Shown: in pieces, positions 53,810-61,105 of the stretch | Layout of the letters: every line of letters begins with the position of its first letter | Numbering within the stretch: position 1 is the stretch's first letter | NCBI GenBank assembly: GCA_964291545.2 | Contig: OZ219861.1 | Span: 62,001 to 126,000, forward strand | Origin: G963667675 sp964291545 | GTDB lineage: Bacteria > Chloroflexota > Dehalococcoidia > Lucifugimonadales > UBA3495 | Direction of reading: 5' to 3' | DNA length: 64,000 bases | Notes under the pieces: generated by a model | What the model was told of the DNA's origin: nothing | What the model saw: the letters and a program-made list of their open reading frames with translations, nothing else | Databases searched by the model: none | Translations under genes and position numbers: made by a program

Positions 53810-54874
53810 ATGATAGGGGAAGGTTTGACCGGCAGAATGCGCCGCACCGCTGCACTGTTGGCGTTGCTGCTCGTCGCCTTGGTGGTGGTCGCCGCCTGCG
53901 GGGACGGGGATGCGGAGCTGACCCGCGCCGACGTGCAGGAGATAGTCAGGGCGGAGATGGCCGCCGCGCCGACTCCCGCACCCGGAGTGACCTCCGCCGA
54001 CGTGGACGAGACCGTCCGGGGCGCCATCGCAGACATCAAGCAGTCCGGCCTCACCGAGGACGGGGCCCGGCACATAGCGCGGGCCGCCATAGCCTCCATC
54101 CCGCCCAGGTCCGCCCCCGCCGAGTACACCCGGTTCTTCGTAGACAACGCCATCGTCCAGTACGAGACACAGGGCCTTGAAGCCACCCTCGTCCACTACA
54201 ACCGACGGGAGAGCGTGGACGGCCAGTGGTACGTCTTCATCATCGACGAGAACGATCTGGTCATCGCACACCCCGACCCCGACCGCCGGGGACTCGACGT
54301 CAAGGGCTGGGTGGGCACCGACGCCAACGGCTACAACTTCGGACCGGACATGCTATCGGCCACAGAGGAAGGCAAGTGGGTGTCCTACGTGTACAGCAAC
54401 CCGGAGAGCGGCGGCATAGGCGCAGACTTCGGAGAACTGGAACTGAAAAACGTTTGGGTGGAGCGGCGCGACGGGCTGCTGTTCGCCTCGGGCTGGTACA
54501 TCGACGCCGACGAGTTCACCAAGAAGCTGGTGTCAGTGGCGGTGGACAACTTCCGCGAGGGAGGACTCCCGGCGACGGTGGCCTACTTCGCCAGCCCCGG
54601 AAGCGCCCTGGCGGGCCTGGAGGCGGCCATAGACTACTACAACGCCGCCGAGACGGTGGACGGGCGGTGGTTCGCCTTCATTGGAGACCCGAGCGGCAAG
54701 GTCGTCGCCCACTCCGACCCCTCGATGATCGGACGGGACACACGGGAGATGCTCAGCAGCGAGCCGTTCGACGCCACGGAATTCGGTGTCTGGGTGACCT
54801 CGGAGTCGTTGCATGTATACGTGGCGGAGTATGACGGGTACGTCTTCGGCTCCGGCTGGAGACGGGACGAGTAG
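53810..54874 (+). CDS. Lipoprotein with two Cache-like sensor domains
   Basis: 354 aa, 3 bp after the preceding stop. Signal peptide with lipobox (VALVVVAAC, Cys about 30), a helical linker (RADVQEIVRAEMAAAP; SADVDETVRGAIADI), then two Cache-type domains: FVDNAIVQYETQGLEATLVH...GQWYVFIIDENDLVIAHPD...SGWY and AVDNFREGGLPATVAYF...GRWFAFIGDPSGKVVAHSD...SGW. Cache domains bind small ligands outside the cell. Having them on a lipoprotein without a signalling domain is unusual; it may present ligand to another receptor. Confidence 0.85.
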   Translation: MIGEGLTGRMRRTAALLALLLVALVVVAACGDGDAELTRADVQEIVRAEMAAAPTPAPGVTSADVDETVRGAIADIKQSGLTEDGARHIARAAIASIPPRSAPAEYTRFFVDNAIVQYETQGLEATLVHYNRRESVDGQWYVFIIDENDLVIAHPDPDRRGLDVKGWVGTDANGYNFGPDMLSATEEGKWVSYVYSNPESGGIGADFGELELKNVWVERRDGLLFASGWYIDADEFTKKLVSVAVDNFREGGLPATVAYFASPGSALAGLEAAIDYYNAAETVDGRWFAFIGDPSGKVVAHSDPSMIGRDTREMLSSEPFDATEFGVWVTSESLHVYVAEYDGYVFGSGWRRDE

Positions 54875-54929
54875 GGCGAGGCAATTGTGCAGGATAGAGT
54901 CAAGCGATGAAACCTTCCGGAGGGGATAC

Positions 54930-55529
54930 ATGAGCAAGGCGCTACTGGCTTTAGTGGTCGTACTTGCCATCGGCTGCGGGACCGTCAGGATGAATCTTGA
55001 CACCGATGTATCCGACACCGGCGCCCTGACCCACGACGTTGAGGTCACTATGGAGAGTCCCCTCGTGCCGGTGATGGACTTGACCGACGAGGACCTATTG
55101 GACATCCCGGAGAATTGCACCGCGGCTATTGACGGCGATGTGCTGTCCTTTACTTGCAACGGCCTATCAGCAGAACAGATAGGCGAAGGCGAGATTGGCT
55201 TCGATATTCAAGTAATCCAGACCGAGACGGACGATGGGGCAGAATTCCGAGTGTCCATGCCCCATCCATTTCAGGCGGACGAATTCGGTCTGGAGGACGC
55301 CGACCTGGACCTAGATCTTGGACTGAACCCGGAGGACTTGCTCGACCTGACCTTCAGATGGAGAGTGACGCTACCAGGCAAGATTGACAAGGGCAGGTCT
55401 AACGCTGATTCCTACAGCGGCTCGACCGCCAAGTTCGAGACCGCTTTAGGGGAGCAGAAACGGGAGACGTTTGAAGTGGTTAGCGTGGTCAGACCGGATA
55501 CCGGAGGGGCCTGCAGCGCCCCAAATTAA
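54930..55529 (+). CDS. Lipoprotein of unknown function
   Basis: 199 aa from ATG 54930 with GGAGG 8 bp upstream. Lipobox LVVVLAIGC (Cys about 16). The body is beta-rich (VRMNLDTDVSDTGALTHDVE) and acidic (LEDADLDLDLGLNPEDLLDL), with no known domain and no C-terminal helix. Next gene starts 16 bp after the stop, so an operon with the following small genes is likely. Confidence 0.8.
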   Translation: MSKALLALVVVLAIGCGTVRMNLDTDVSDTGALTHDVEVTMESPLVPVMDLTDEDLLDIPENCTAAIDGDVLSFTCNGLSAEQIGEGEIGFDIQVIQTETDDGAEFRVSMPHPFQADEFGLEDADLDLDLGLNPEDLLDLTFRWRVTLPGKIDKGRSNADSYSGSTAKFETALGEQKRETFEVVSVVRPDTGGACSAPN

Positions 55530-55545
55530 CTGGGTTGGAGAAACA

Positions 55546-55773
55546 ATGCGAAAAGCTATATTGGGACTACTGGCGGGTCTACTCTTGGCGGCGACGGCTC
55601 TAGCGTGCGGTCCGATGTCGAAAGAGGACTGCATCAAGAAGGGTTTTGAACTCCAGGAGGAGTTGGTGCGGTTGGAACAAAGCGGCATTCCGGCTGCCGA
55701 GTACATCAAGCGGTACCAAGACCTCGAGGAGAGGGGCAAGAAACTCCAAGAGAAGTGCGAACAGCACTTCTGA
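55546..55773 (+). CDS. Small Cys-pair lipoprotein (intact paralogue of the 41907 pseudogene)
   Basis: 75 aa from ATG 55546 (TTGGAG upstream). Signal LGLLAGLLLAATALAC, then EDCIKKGFELQEELVRLE and ERGKKLQEKCEQHF: two Cys after the lipid Cys at the ends of a helical hairpin, likely disulfide-linked. Function unknown. Confidence 0.75.
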   Translation: MRKAILGLLAGLLLAATALACGPMSKEDCIKKGFELQEELVRLEQSGIPAAEYIKRYQDLEERGKKLQEKCEQHF

Positions 55774-55814
55774 GGCAACAGGCGGGACAGCCCCAGGACA
55801 GGAGGGGGAGTCGA

Positions 55815-56099
55815 ATGGACAGCGACAACGTGAAGGCCAAGCACGGCGAGAAGATGATCAAAGTCGAGATTCGCTTCTGGACGAACGGCCTAGCGGAATC
55901 GCCCGGACACATCAAGCCCAAACATTGCTGGTCGGCTGGGAACGTCTCGGTTCCCAAGAACGAGTCGCACGGAATACGCAGTGGAAACCGCAAGTCTTTC
56001 AATACCCTAATGGAACTTACGGCAAGGATCGAGCGGGTCATGGCGGATGCCGGCATCAGAATCCACAGGGGGCAAACCCGAGGCGGACTCTACATTTGA
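55815..56099 (+). CDS. Conserved hypothetical protein
   Basis: 94 aa from ATG 55815 with AGGAGG 10 bp upstream. Central motif MIKVEIRFWTNGLA, HIKPKHCWSAGNVSV, NESHGI, then FNTLMELTARIERVMADAGI and IHRG. I recall such sequences as conserved hypotheticals in many genomes. No membrane segment. Confidence 0.75.
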   Translation: MDSDNVKAKHGEKMIKVEIRFWTNGLAESPGHIKPKHCWSAGNVSVPKNESHGIRSGNRKSFNTLMELTARIERVMADAGIRIHRGQTRGGLYI

Positions 56100-56117
56100 G
56101 AGTTGAAGGAGGACGTT

Positions 56118-56336
56118 ATGGAGATCAAGTTGGATTTGGGAAAGTTGGACGCGGTGGTGGTCGGGAGGATACTGGCCGGGGTTGTGATAGCCATTGCCCT
56201 TGCCAACAGCATCTATTGGGCAACGGCCGCCTATTCTGATGAATTTTGGGTTTTCTTGGGTCAGGTGGCAACTCCGCTGGGAGTGGGTTTCCTGATTGTG
56301 GTGATGACCGAAATATTGCGCGCGGTACGGCGGTAA
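56118..56336 (+). CDS. Small two-helix membrane protein
   Basis: 72 aa from ATG 56118 with AAGGAGG 8 bp upstream. Two hydrophobic helices (GRILAGVVIAIALANSIYW and GQVATPLGVGFLIVVMTEIL) and a basic end (RAVRR). No family recognised. Confidence 0.7.
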   Translation: MEIKLDLGKLDAVVVGRILAGVVIAIALANSIYWATAAYSDEFWVFLGQVATPLGVGFLIVVMTEILRAVRR

Positions 56337-56520
56337 CTGTTTGTTATCCCTTGGGGTTCGGCGCATCTGACTCTAGGCAAGCGGTTCCCCAAAAGCCAGC
56401 CAAACCGACGCCATGGTCCGGGAACCCAACCCACACGCTGCCGGGGGGGGTGAACATGCCGCCCACGGGCGTCCCGTTCGCCTTCCCGGCGGGCGCAGCA
56501 ATGCAAGCATTGGAGAAGCA

Positions 56521-56748
56521 ATGTCTTACGCAGTCTACGAGAATTTCAGGCAGAACTCCGCTACGGTCCACCTGGTGACGTGTCGTCACTACAAGAAAAA
56601 GGGTGGAGTGAGTACGACGGAACGCACGTCGGGCCAATGGCACGATGAGATTCAGACGCTGGAGCGAGCCTGGATAGTAGCTGCCCGGACCCGGCGGGAG
56701 GCGGTCAAACCCTGCCTGACGTGCCTGGGCCATCAACGATTCCGGTGA
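56521..56748 (+). CDS. Small hypothetical protein (paralogue of 43983-44261)
   Basis: 75 aa from ATG 56521 (TTGGAG upstream). YAVYENFRQNSATVHLVTCR, a Lys/Gly turn, then IQTLERAWIVAARTRREAV and CLTCLGHQRF. The paired Cys may bind a metal. It aligns with 43983-44261, where the start is damaged. Confidence 0.7.
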   Translation: MSYAVYENFRQNSATVHLVTCRHYKKKGGVSTTERTSGQWHDEIQTLERAWIVAARTRREAVKPCLTCLGHQRFR

Positions 56749-56781
56749 CGTTCTTGACAGTGCTCTGCGAAAGGAGCAGCA

Positions 56782-56852
56782 GGCTCCGTTCAATTTATGG
56801 TGGCTGGCGTGTCCAGGCTCAGGCGTGTCAAACACCAAAGGCAAACCGAACC
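56782..56852 (+). repeat. Hairpin element, copy 17
   Basis: GGCTCCGTTCAATTTATGGT ... GGCAAACCGAACC, 71 bp, core GCGTGTCCAGGCTCAGGCG; close to copy 10. Confidence 0.9.
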
Positions 56853-56877
56853 ATTCTTAAGCCGCAAGGGGGTTTCA

Positions 56878-57291
56878 ATGACGATACGACCGGCACATAT
56901 TCTAACGGCGATCAGCAGCATCCTGGTAATAATCGCGGCTCTTCTGCCCTGGGCGAAAGTCGATACCGCCATTGGGTCGAAAAGCGTGTCAGGAATAGAA
57001 GGAGACGGAATAATCACCCTGGTCCTGGGGATAGGAGCGCTGGCAGCAATAGCTGTCAGCGCATACGGGAAGCGGTGGGGAGCGGTGATAGCCACGATCC
57101 TTGGGGGCATCGTAGCCATAGTCGGAATAATAGACTGGGCTGACGTGGGAGGAGTGACCGCCTCGGTCGATACGGGGTTTGCCTCGGTCTCTGTCGGCGC
57201 AGGATTGGTGCTTACGGCGATAGGTGGGGTTGCACTTACTGTCACTAGCCTATGGGCATTTTTTAGCTCAAAACAAGTGACCGGAGAATGA
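56878..57291 (+). CDS. Four-helix membrane protein
   Basis: 137 aa from ATG 56878 with AAGGGGG upstream, 25 bp after element copy 17. Four hydrophobic helices: ILTAISSILVIIAALLPW, GIITLVLGIGALAAIAVSAY, GAVIATILGGIVAIVGI and GAGLVLTAIGGVALTVTSL. The outside loop KVDTAIGSKSVSGIEGDG after an LPW motif is typical of small bacterial integral membrane proteins of unknown role. 57292-57499 contains no supported gene. Confidence 0.75.
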   Translation: MTIRPAHILTAISSILVIIAALLPWAKVDTAIGSKSVSGIEGDGIITLVLGIGALAAIAVSAYGKRWGAVIATILGGIVAIVGIIDWADVGGVTASVDTGFASVSVGAGLVLTAIGGVALTVTSLWAFFSSKQVTGE

Positions 57292-57499
57292 CCGGCTTGG
57301 GCCGTCAGCGATACAGAGAACGGTCTTAACAGGTTTTGCGCTAGAAGCGGCGGGTGCTTCACAGAATACCGCTGGGACCTAGCGCAACTGCGCGCCTTTG
57401 GAATACATCTGGCGGCGGCGGGTGTTGGCCTGCCAAGCAGCGAGGTTCCCAGTTCCTCCGCTGTAGACGGTTATATAAGGTCGCTTAAAGGAGTTTGTC

Positions 57500-57685
57500 G
57501 TGGCACCCCTGCTCACGGCCGGCTCCGCCCCCGCCGCAACCTCGATGCGGCGGAACCGCCTGGGTGAACTTCTGGCCGGGTATAAGGACGTGAGAGAGGG
57601 CACGGGCAAACGGAACTGGCGCAAGAATTGCGGTCCCATGTTTGGACTTTGCCAAGGAGAGCCGTTAACTCGACGGCTGTGTTGA
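57500..57685 (+). CDS. Possible 61-aa basic protein
   Basis: GTG 57500 with AAGGAG upstream. The product is basic (MRRNRLGELLAGYKDVREGT, GKRNWRKNCGPM). No family recognised. The GGCAAACGGAAC inside (57606-57617) resembles the right end of a hairpin element, so part of the frame may be element-derived. Confidence 0.3.
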   Translation: MAPLLTAGSAPAATSMRRNRLGELLAGYKDVREGTGKRNWRKNCGPMFGLCQGEPLTRRLC

Positions 57686-57699
57686 GGAGAGGCCCTGGA

Positions 57700-57909
57700 G
57701 TGCCTATATATAAGCAAGGCGACAACGTACCGGAATGGGCCGTATATCAAGCCATCGGATGCCGCCACAAAAAGATTCTAGGGGCGCCGTCTATTCTAGG
57801 GGCGCCGTCTAAGAGAACGTTTCCAGTGTGCGACTGCGGGAAGTCAGTCACCTGGATATTTTGGGAGCGCCTGATTTCCAGCAGGCGTTCAATACAGCCG
57901 GACCTGTAA
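57700..57909 (+). CDS. Small protein with a YjzC-like start
   Basis: 69 aa from GTG 57700 with GAGGAGAGG upstream. It begins VPIYKQGDNVPEWAVYQAIG, like the FKPGD.AP..G.Y..IG start of YjzC-type peptides, and later has RTFPVCDCGKSVTW. Two direct copies of CTAGGGGCGCCGTCT (57779-57793, 57797-57811) encode the repeated ILGAPS. Uncertain whether functional. Confidence 0.45.
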   Translation: MPIYKQGDNVPEWAVYQAIGCRHKKILGAPSILGAPSKRTFPVCDCGKSVTWIFWERLISSRRSIQPDL

Positions 57910-57969
57910 GGCCATCATGGCCACCAGCGCCGGTTGGTTGCCACTGTTGCCGGCGCGGTGGCCACCAGT

Positions 57970-58039
57970 GGTTCCGTTTGGTTGTGGTGTCCGGCCTATC
58001 TAGGCTCAGGCATGTCAAACACCAAGAGCAAACGGAGCC
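57970..58039 (+). repeat. 70-bp hairpin element, copy 18, providing a ribosome site
   Basis: GGTTCCGTTTGGTTGTGGTG ... GAGCAAACGGAGCC, core GCCTATCTAGGCTCAGGC. The right end has GGAGCC instead of GGAACC, making a GGAG six bases before the next ATG. Confidence 0.92.
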
Positions 58040-58043
58040 AACC

Positions 58044-58898
58044 ATGGCAATCTTAAGAACAACGGTCTGCCTCATGGCTATCTTGGTCGGCTGCTTCCTA
58101 GCGTCTTGCGGTGAGCAGCCCACGTCAACACCGGTGCCCAGGGCAACCATGGCGGCCATGCCGATTGAACGAAACATCATAGAAATAGGTTGGGGTGCTG
58201 TCACCATTCCGGATTGGAGCACGTGGAGTGCATGGCCAGAAGCGGGAGGCGTTTCCGAGGAGGACTCCTGCTTGGCGGCTATCCTTTCTGGGGAACGCGA
58301 CGGACTAACTCTGGATGATTGGCCTATCAGTGAGGAAAACCAGAGCCTGGTTGAGCGGCAACCTGGCTATATCACGACCGTCTTCTCCGGCTTGGCTGAT
58401 GCGGATGCTGAGGTCACTGGCCCCCGGGGCCTTATCATCGTCGTTGAGGAGATAATCGACCAAGACACCCTGCTCGCCACCGACCGCTTACCGAACTGCC
58501 TAGACGGCATTCCGGTGCAGTTCATGGAAGTGGGCAACCTAGCCCCGTCTATTGGCCTTTTCTTTGGTGCAGGGAAGCCTCATATGAGCGAACCATGTGA
58601 AATCACTGTACAGGAACTGGAGCCCGGAACACCAGAGTATCAAGCCGAACTGGAACGCATTGAGGAAATCATGGAGCGGCACCTGCCGATGTTCCAGAGG
58701 CAACCGGGCTTCATGGGCATCCGGGTGGCCCAAGAGTGGACGGAGGACTTCTTTGACAACTTCGGGCTACTGGGCATCGCCGTGTTCGTGGTCGAAGATA
58801 TAGACCAGACGACCCTGCCGGTCGCCGACCGGATACCGGACTGCATTGAAGGGGTGCCGGTGCGGCGCTATGCCGTCGGGAACTTTACAACCGGCTAA
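58044..58898 (+). CDS. Lipoprotein of unknown function with two homologous halves
   Basis: 284 aa from ATG 58044, only 4 bp after element copy 18. Lipobox LVGCFLASC (Cys about 22). Two similar halves are seen: VERQPGYITTVFSG...IIVVEEIIDQDTLLATDRLPNC...GIPVQFMEVGN and FQRQPGFMGIRVAQ...AVFVVEDIDQTTLPVADRIPDC...GVPVRRYAVGN, each with one Cys in LPNC/IPDC. The repeat suggests a duplicated small beta domain. Family unknown. The only ribosome-site-like sequence is inside the element. Confidence 0.8.
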   Translation: MAILRTTVCLMAILVGCFLASCGEQPTSTPVPRATMAAMPIERNIIEIGWGAVTIPDWSTWSAWPEAGGVSEEDSCLAAILSGERDGLTLDDWPISEENQSLVERQPGYITTVFSGLADADAEVTGPRGLIIVVEEIIDQDTLLATDRLPNCLDGIPVQFMEVGNLAPSIGLFFGAGKPHMSEPCEITVQELEPGTPEYQAELERIEEIMERHLPMFQRQPGFMGIRVAQEWTEDFFDNFGLLGIAVFVVEDIDQTTLPVADRIPDCIEGVPVRRYAVGNFTTG

Positions 58899-58937
58899 CC
58901 AGAACCACACAACTTTCAGGAGGAAATAAAAACCGAG

Positions 58938-59063
58938 ATGGATACAGAACGCACACACAGGCCCTCACGGGCCGGTATTCAAATCGCTAGCGGCCGCCCC
59001 GGTGAGGGAGCCGGCATTAACTCCTTGGGGGTTCCGATCGGCTATGGTATTCGGCATATCTAG
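58938..59063 (+). pseudogene. 5' gene fragment ending inside a hairpin element
   Basis: ATG 58938, preceded by AGGAGG at 14 bp, reads MDTERTHRPSRAGIQIASGR ... INSLG. It then enters element copy 19 and stops at its TAG (59061-59063). About 31 native codons; family unknown. Confidence 0.4.
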
Positions 59064-59099
59064 ATTCAGGCGCGTCAAACACCACAAGCAAACGGAACC
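59030..59099 (+). repeat. 70-bp hairpin element, copy 19
   Basis: GGTTCCGATCGGCTATGGTA ... CAAGCAAACGGAACC, core GCATATCTAGATTCAGGCG. Confidence 0.92.
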
Positions 59100-59288
59100 G
59101 AACTGACGTTGTTCAGTTTGGAATACGTCCAGAAATTCGATGCCGAGCCCCAATTCTGGCAGTTTCTGAGGGGCTTGCGCTCTGATGACCTGATAGTTGA
59201 GGTCATTCAGAATGACTTGGATGCCAATGCATCGCGTACATCCATCGCCTTCACCTCTGACCGACTGATTGGTTTCGTTTGGTTATAG
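59100..59288 (+). pseudogene. N-terminal fragment of a GHKL (HSP90-like) ATPase between two elements
   Basis: The 171 bp between copies 19 and 20 code LFSLEYVQKFDAEPQFWQFL and RSDDLIVEVIQNDLDANASR, then TSIAFTSDRLI: the N-box (E..xND.DA) of HSP90/MutL/histidine-kinase ATPases. The frame is cut flush at 59271 and stops at the element's TAG (59286-59288), just before the DxG motif would be expected. Its first codons run out of the element; TTG 59109 is the only start-like codon. Confidence 0.75.
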
Positions 59289-59340
59289 TGTTCAGCATAT
59301 CTAGGCTCAGGCGTGGTAAACCCTAACAGCAAACGGAACC
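59271..59340 (+). repeat. 70-bp hairpin element, copy 20
   Basis: GGTTTCGTTTGGTTATAGTG ... CAGCAAACGGAACC, core GCATATCTAGGCTCAGGCG; nearly identical to copy 12. Confidence 0.93.
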
Positions 59341-59503
59341 GTACAACGCTATAGGAGTGGCGCTGGCCCCTACTGGGGTCGGCGTGCCGGTGGTGATGGG
59401 GATGCGGATTGCTGAAGGCAGGATTATCTGCAGGATTGACCTTGCGAAACATTTGGAATTGAGGACGCTTGAACTGGAGCGGCTAACTACAGCCGTGACA
59501 TGA
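59341..59503 (+). pseudogene. C-terminal gene fragment starting flush at a hairpin element
   Basis: From the base after copy 20 the frame reads YNAIGVALAPTGVGVPVVMG then MRIAEGRIICRIDLAKHLEL and ends TGA at 59501-59503, overlapping an ATG (ATGA) as native operon genes do. No proper start lies at its head, so the 5' part is missing. Not related to the preceding GHKL fragment as far as I can see. 59504-59636 holds no supported gene. Confidence 0.5.
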
Positions 59504-59636
59504 GCACGAGAGCAAAGGGCTCTTTGTGGTCAGTCTGATGATCACCAGACGGATCAGTCCCTCGCCGGGTTTCTGCAATCGGCCTTGTCGAATCGGCGCG
59601 ATGGAGCAAAGTCTACTTGCGAAGAGGTCTGATGGG

Positions 59637-59706
59637 GGTTCCGTTTGCTTTTGGCCTATGCCATTCCTGACGCTAGATGGGCCATACGCTACAGGCAAAC
59701 TGAACC
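59637..59706 (-). repeat. 70-bp hairpin element, copy 21 (subtype II), beside the integrase
   Basis: GGTTCCGTTTGCTTTTGGCC ... CAGGCAAACTGAACC, core TCCTGACGCTAGATGGG. It lies 10 bp after the integrase stop codon, in the integrase orientation. Closest to copy 1. Confidence 0.93.
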
Positions 59707-59716
59707 GTTGTCACTT

Positions 59717-60895
59717 CTATACTCCTTCTTCGTTCATGCCAAGGTACTCCGCCCACGCGTCCAACGCCGCCCGGCGCAGGTCGAACATATCAGACCGGAG
59801 ATAAGCCGCTTCGGTGGCGTCTCCAACGTTATGAGCCAAGCACATTTCAGCGACTTGTCGGTTGATGTTGTTCTCGGCGCACCAGTCCCGGAAGCTCGAC
59901 CGGAACCCATGCGGAACCGCAGGAATTGAGTTGATTCGCAAGAGCTTGCTAACCGTGCTGTCGCTCATCGCCCTGCCGGTAGAACTCGGGAACACAAGCC
60001 CTTTGCCGTGGGAATACGCCTTGGACCGTTCCAGGATGGCAACGGCAGCTTTGGACAGTGGGACACGGTGTTCTCGGTCTTTCTTCATGCGGCTGGCGGG
60101 GATAGTCCAAGTCGCCGAGTCAAGGTCAATTTCGTCCCAAGTCGCCAGCCGCGACTCGCCGGAACGCGTAGCCGTCAGAACCATGAAAACGAAACACGCC
60201 TTGGTTAACTCCCAGGCGTCGGTCGCCTCTACGGTCTTGATAGCTGCGCCTACTTGGGTGCATGGTAGAGCCTTGTGATGTTCCTTCGTGGCAAGGCTGG
60301 GCAGCGCGTCGCTGATATTCTGGTCGGCAGGATTGCTATCGCGCAGCCCCTGAGCGATGCTCCAGGCAAAGATTTGCCGCAGGGCCGATTTTGTCTTGCG
60401 CGCCGATGCCGGAGTTTCAATGGCGAGGGGAGCCAGAAACTCCAGCACGTCGGCTGGGGTGATGGAGTCAATCGGCTTGTTCCCGATGTAGGGTAAGGCG
60501 TATTTGGTGATGAAGAACCGGAGTTGTGTTTCCGTCCGGGGATGCTTCCAATCCCGCCGTTTGACCTCGATGGCCCGGTCCATACACTTCACAAACGTGG
60601 GTGTAGTCTCTATCTCTCGCGTCTTACGGGGGTCTACCCCATTGGCAACCGCCCTTGCATTTTCCAATGCTTTCTCTCTGGCATGCGCAAGGGTTACGAC
60701 CGGATAACTGCCCAACCCCATCACGCGCCGCTTGCCATTGATGGTAAGGCGTTGCGCCCAAGACTTCGATATTCTGCCCAGGCTGTATTGCCGCACGATC
60801 AAGTAGAGGCCGTGGCCGCCTCGTCCGTCTCCGTAGTCCCTCGGCTCGTTGACTGTCCTGACAAATGCCGCTGATAGCGGCCTGAAATTCTGCAT
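59717..60895 (-). CDS. int: P4-type tyrosine recombinase (integrase)
   Basis: 392 aa from ATG 60895 (AGGGGAA upstream; the frame is open to 60940). N-terminal arm-binding DUF4102 domain (LYLIVRQYSLGRISKSWAQR...RRVMGLGSYPVVTLAHAR), SAM-like core domain (PTFVKCMDRAIEVKRRDWKH...), and catalytic domain with R in LTATRSGESR, HxxR in PHGFRSSFRDW, H in CLAHNVGDATEAAY and the nucleophile Tyr in AAYLRS. All catalytic residues are present, so it is probably active. Such enzymes integrate islands at tRNA genes, but no tRNA is visible next to it. Whether it acts on the 70-bp elements is unknown. Confidence 0.92.
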   Translation of the reverse strand: MQNFRPLSAAFVRTVNEPRDYGDGRGGHGLYLIVRQYSLGRISKSWAQRLTINGKRRVMGLGSYPVVTLAHAREKALENARAVANGVDPRKTREIETTPTFVKCMDRAIEVKRRDWKHPRTETQLRFFITKYALPYIGNKPIDSITPADVLEFLAPLAIETPASARKTKSALRQIFAWSIAQGLRDSNPADQNISDALPSLATKEHHKALPCTQVGAAIKTVEATDAWELTKACFVFMVLTATRSGESRLATWDEIDLDSATWTIPASRMKKDREHRVPLSKAAVAILERSKAYSHGKGLVFPSSTGRAMSDSTVSKLLRINSIPAVPHGFRSSFRDWCAENNINRQVAEMCLAHNVGDATEAAYLRSDMFDLRRAALDAWAEYLGMNEEGV

Positions 60896-61058
60896 CCTGT
60901 TCCCCTTTGAATCTGAGCCTTGTATCAAATCTTGTGCCAAATCTTATGCCACCCTGTATAAGATACCCTGGGACCTTGTGACTTGTCAATAAGACTCAAA
61001 TCGTAGCTAATATGCGGAATTTTGCGACTTTTCTGGTTCCTAGCTGATGCATTAAAAT

Positions 61059-61077
61059 GGTGGCAGTCGTTGCCACC
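61059..61077 (-). terminator. Terminator of the M1 peptidase gene
   Basis: GGTGGCA (61059-61065) pairs with TGCCACC (61071-61077), 5-nt loop; in the minus direction ATTTTAAT follows. It lies 29 bp past the peptidase stop codon. 60941-61058 is AT-rich with no gene and should hold the integrase promoter. Confidence 0.65.
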
Positions 61078-61105
61078 ACCCCGCCGCGTCCCACACCCCA
61101 GTGCG

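Noticed and set aside
57548..57617. Additional 70-bp element
   Set aside because: Only the right end GGCAAACGGAACT is similar; left arm and core do not match.
4430..59706. Elements as canonical integron attC sites
   Set aside because: The ends lack the GTTRRRY/RYYYAAC boxes, no IntI-type integrase with its extra domain is present, and both orientations occur. A distant functional analogue remains possible.
60896..61105. tRNA gene as integrase attachment site
   Set aside because: No cloverleaf or TTCGA-type T-loop is found next to the integrase on either side.
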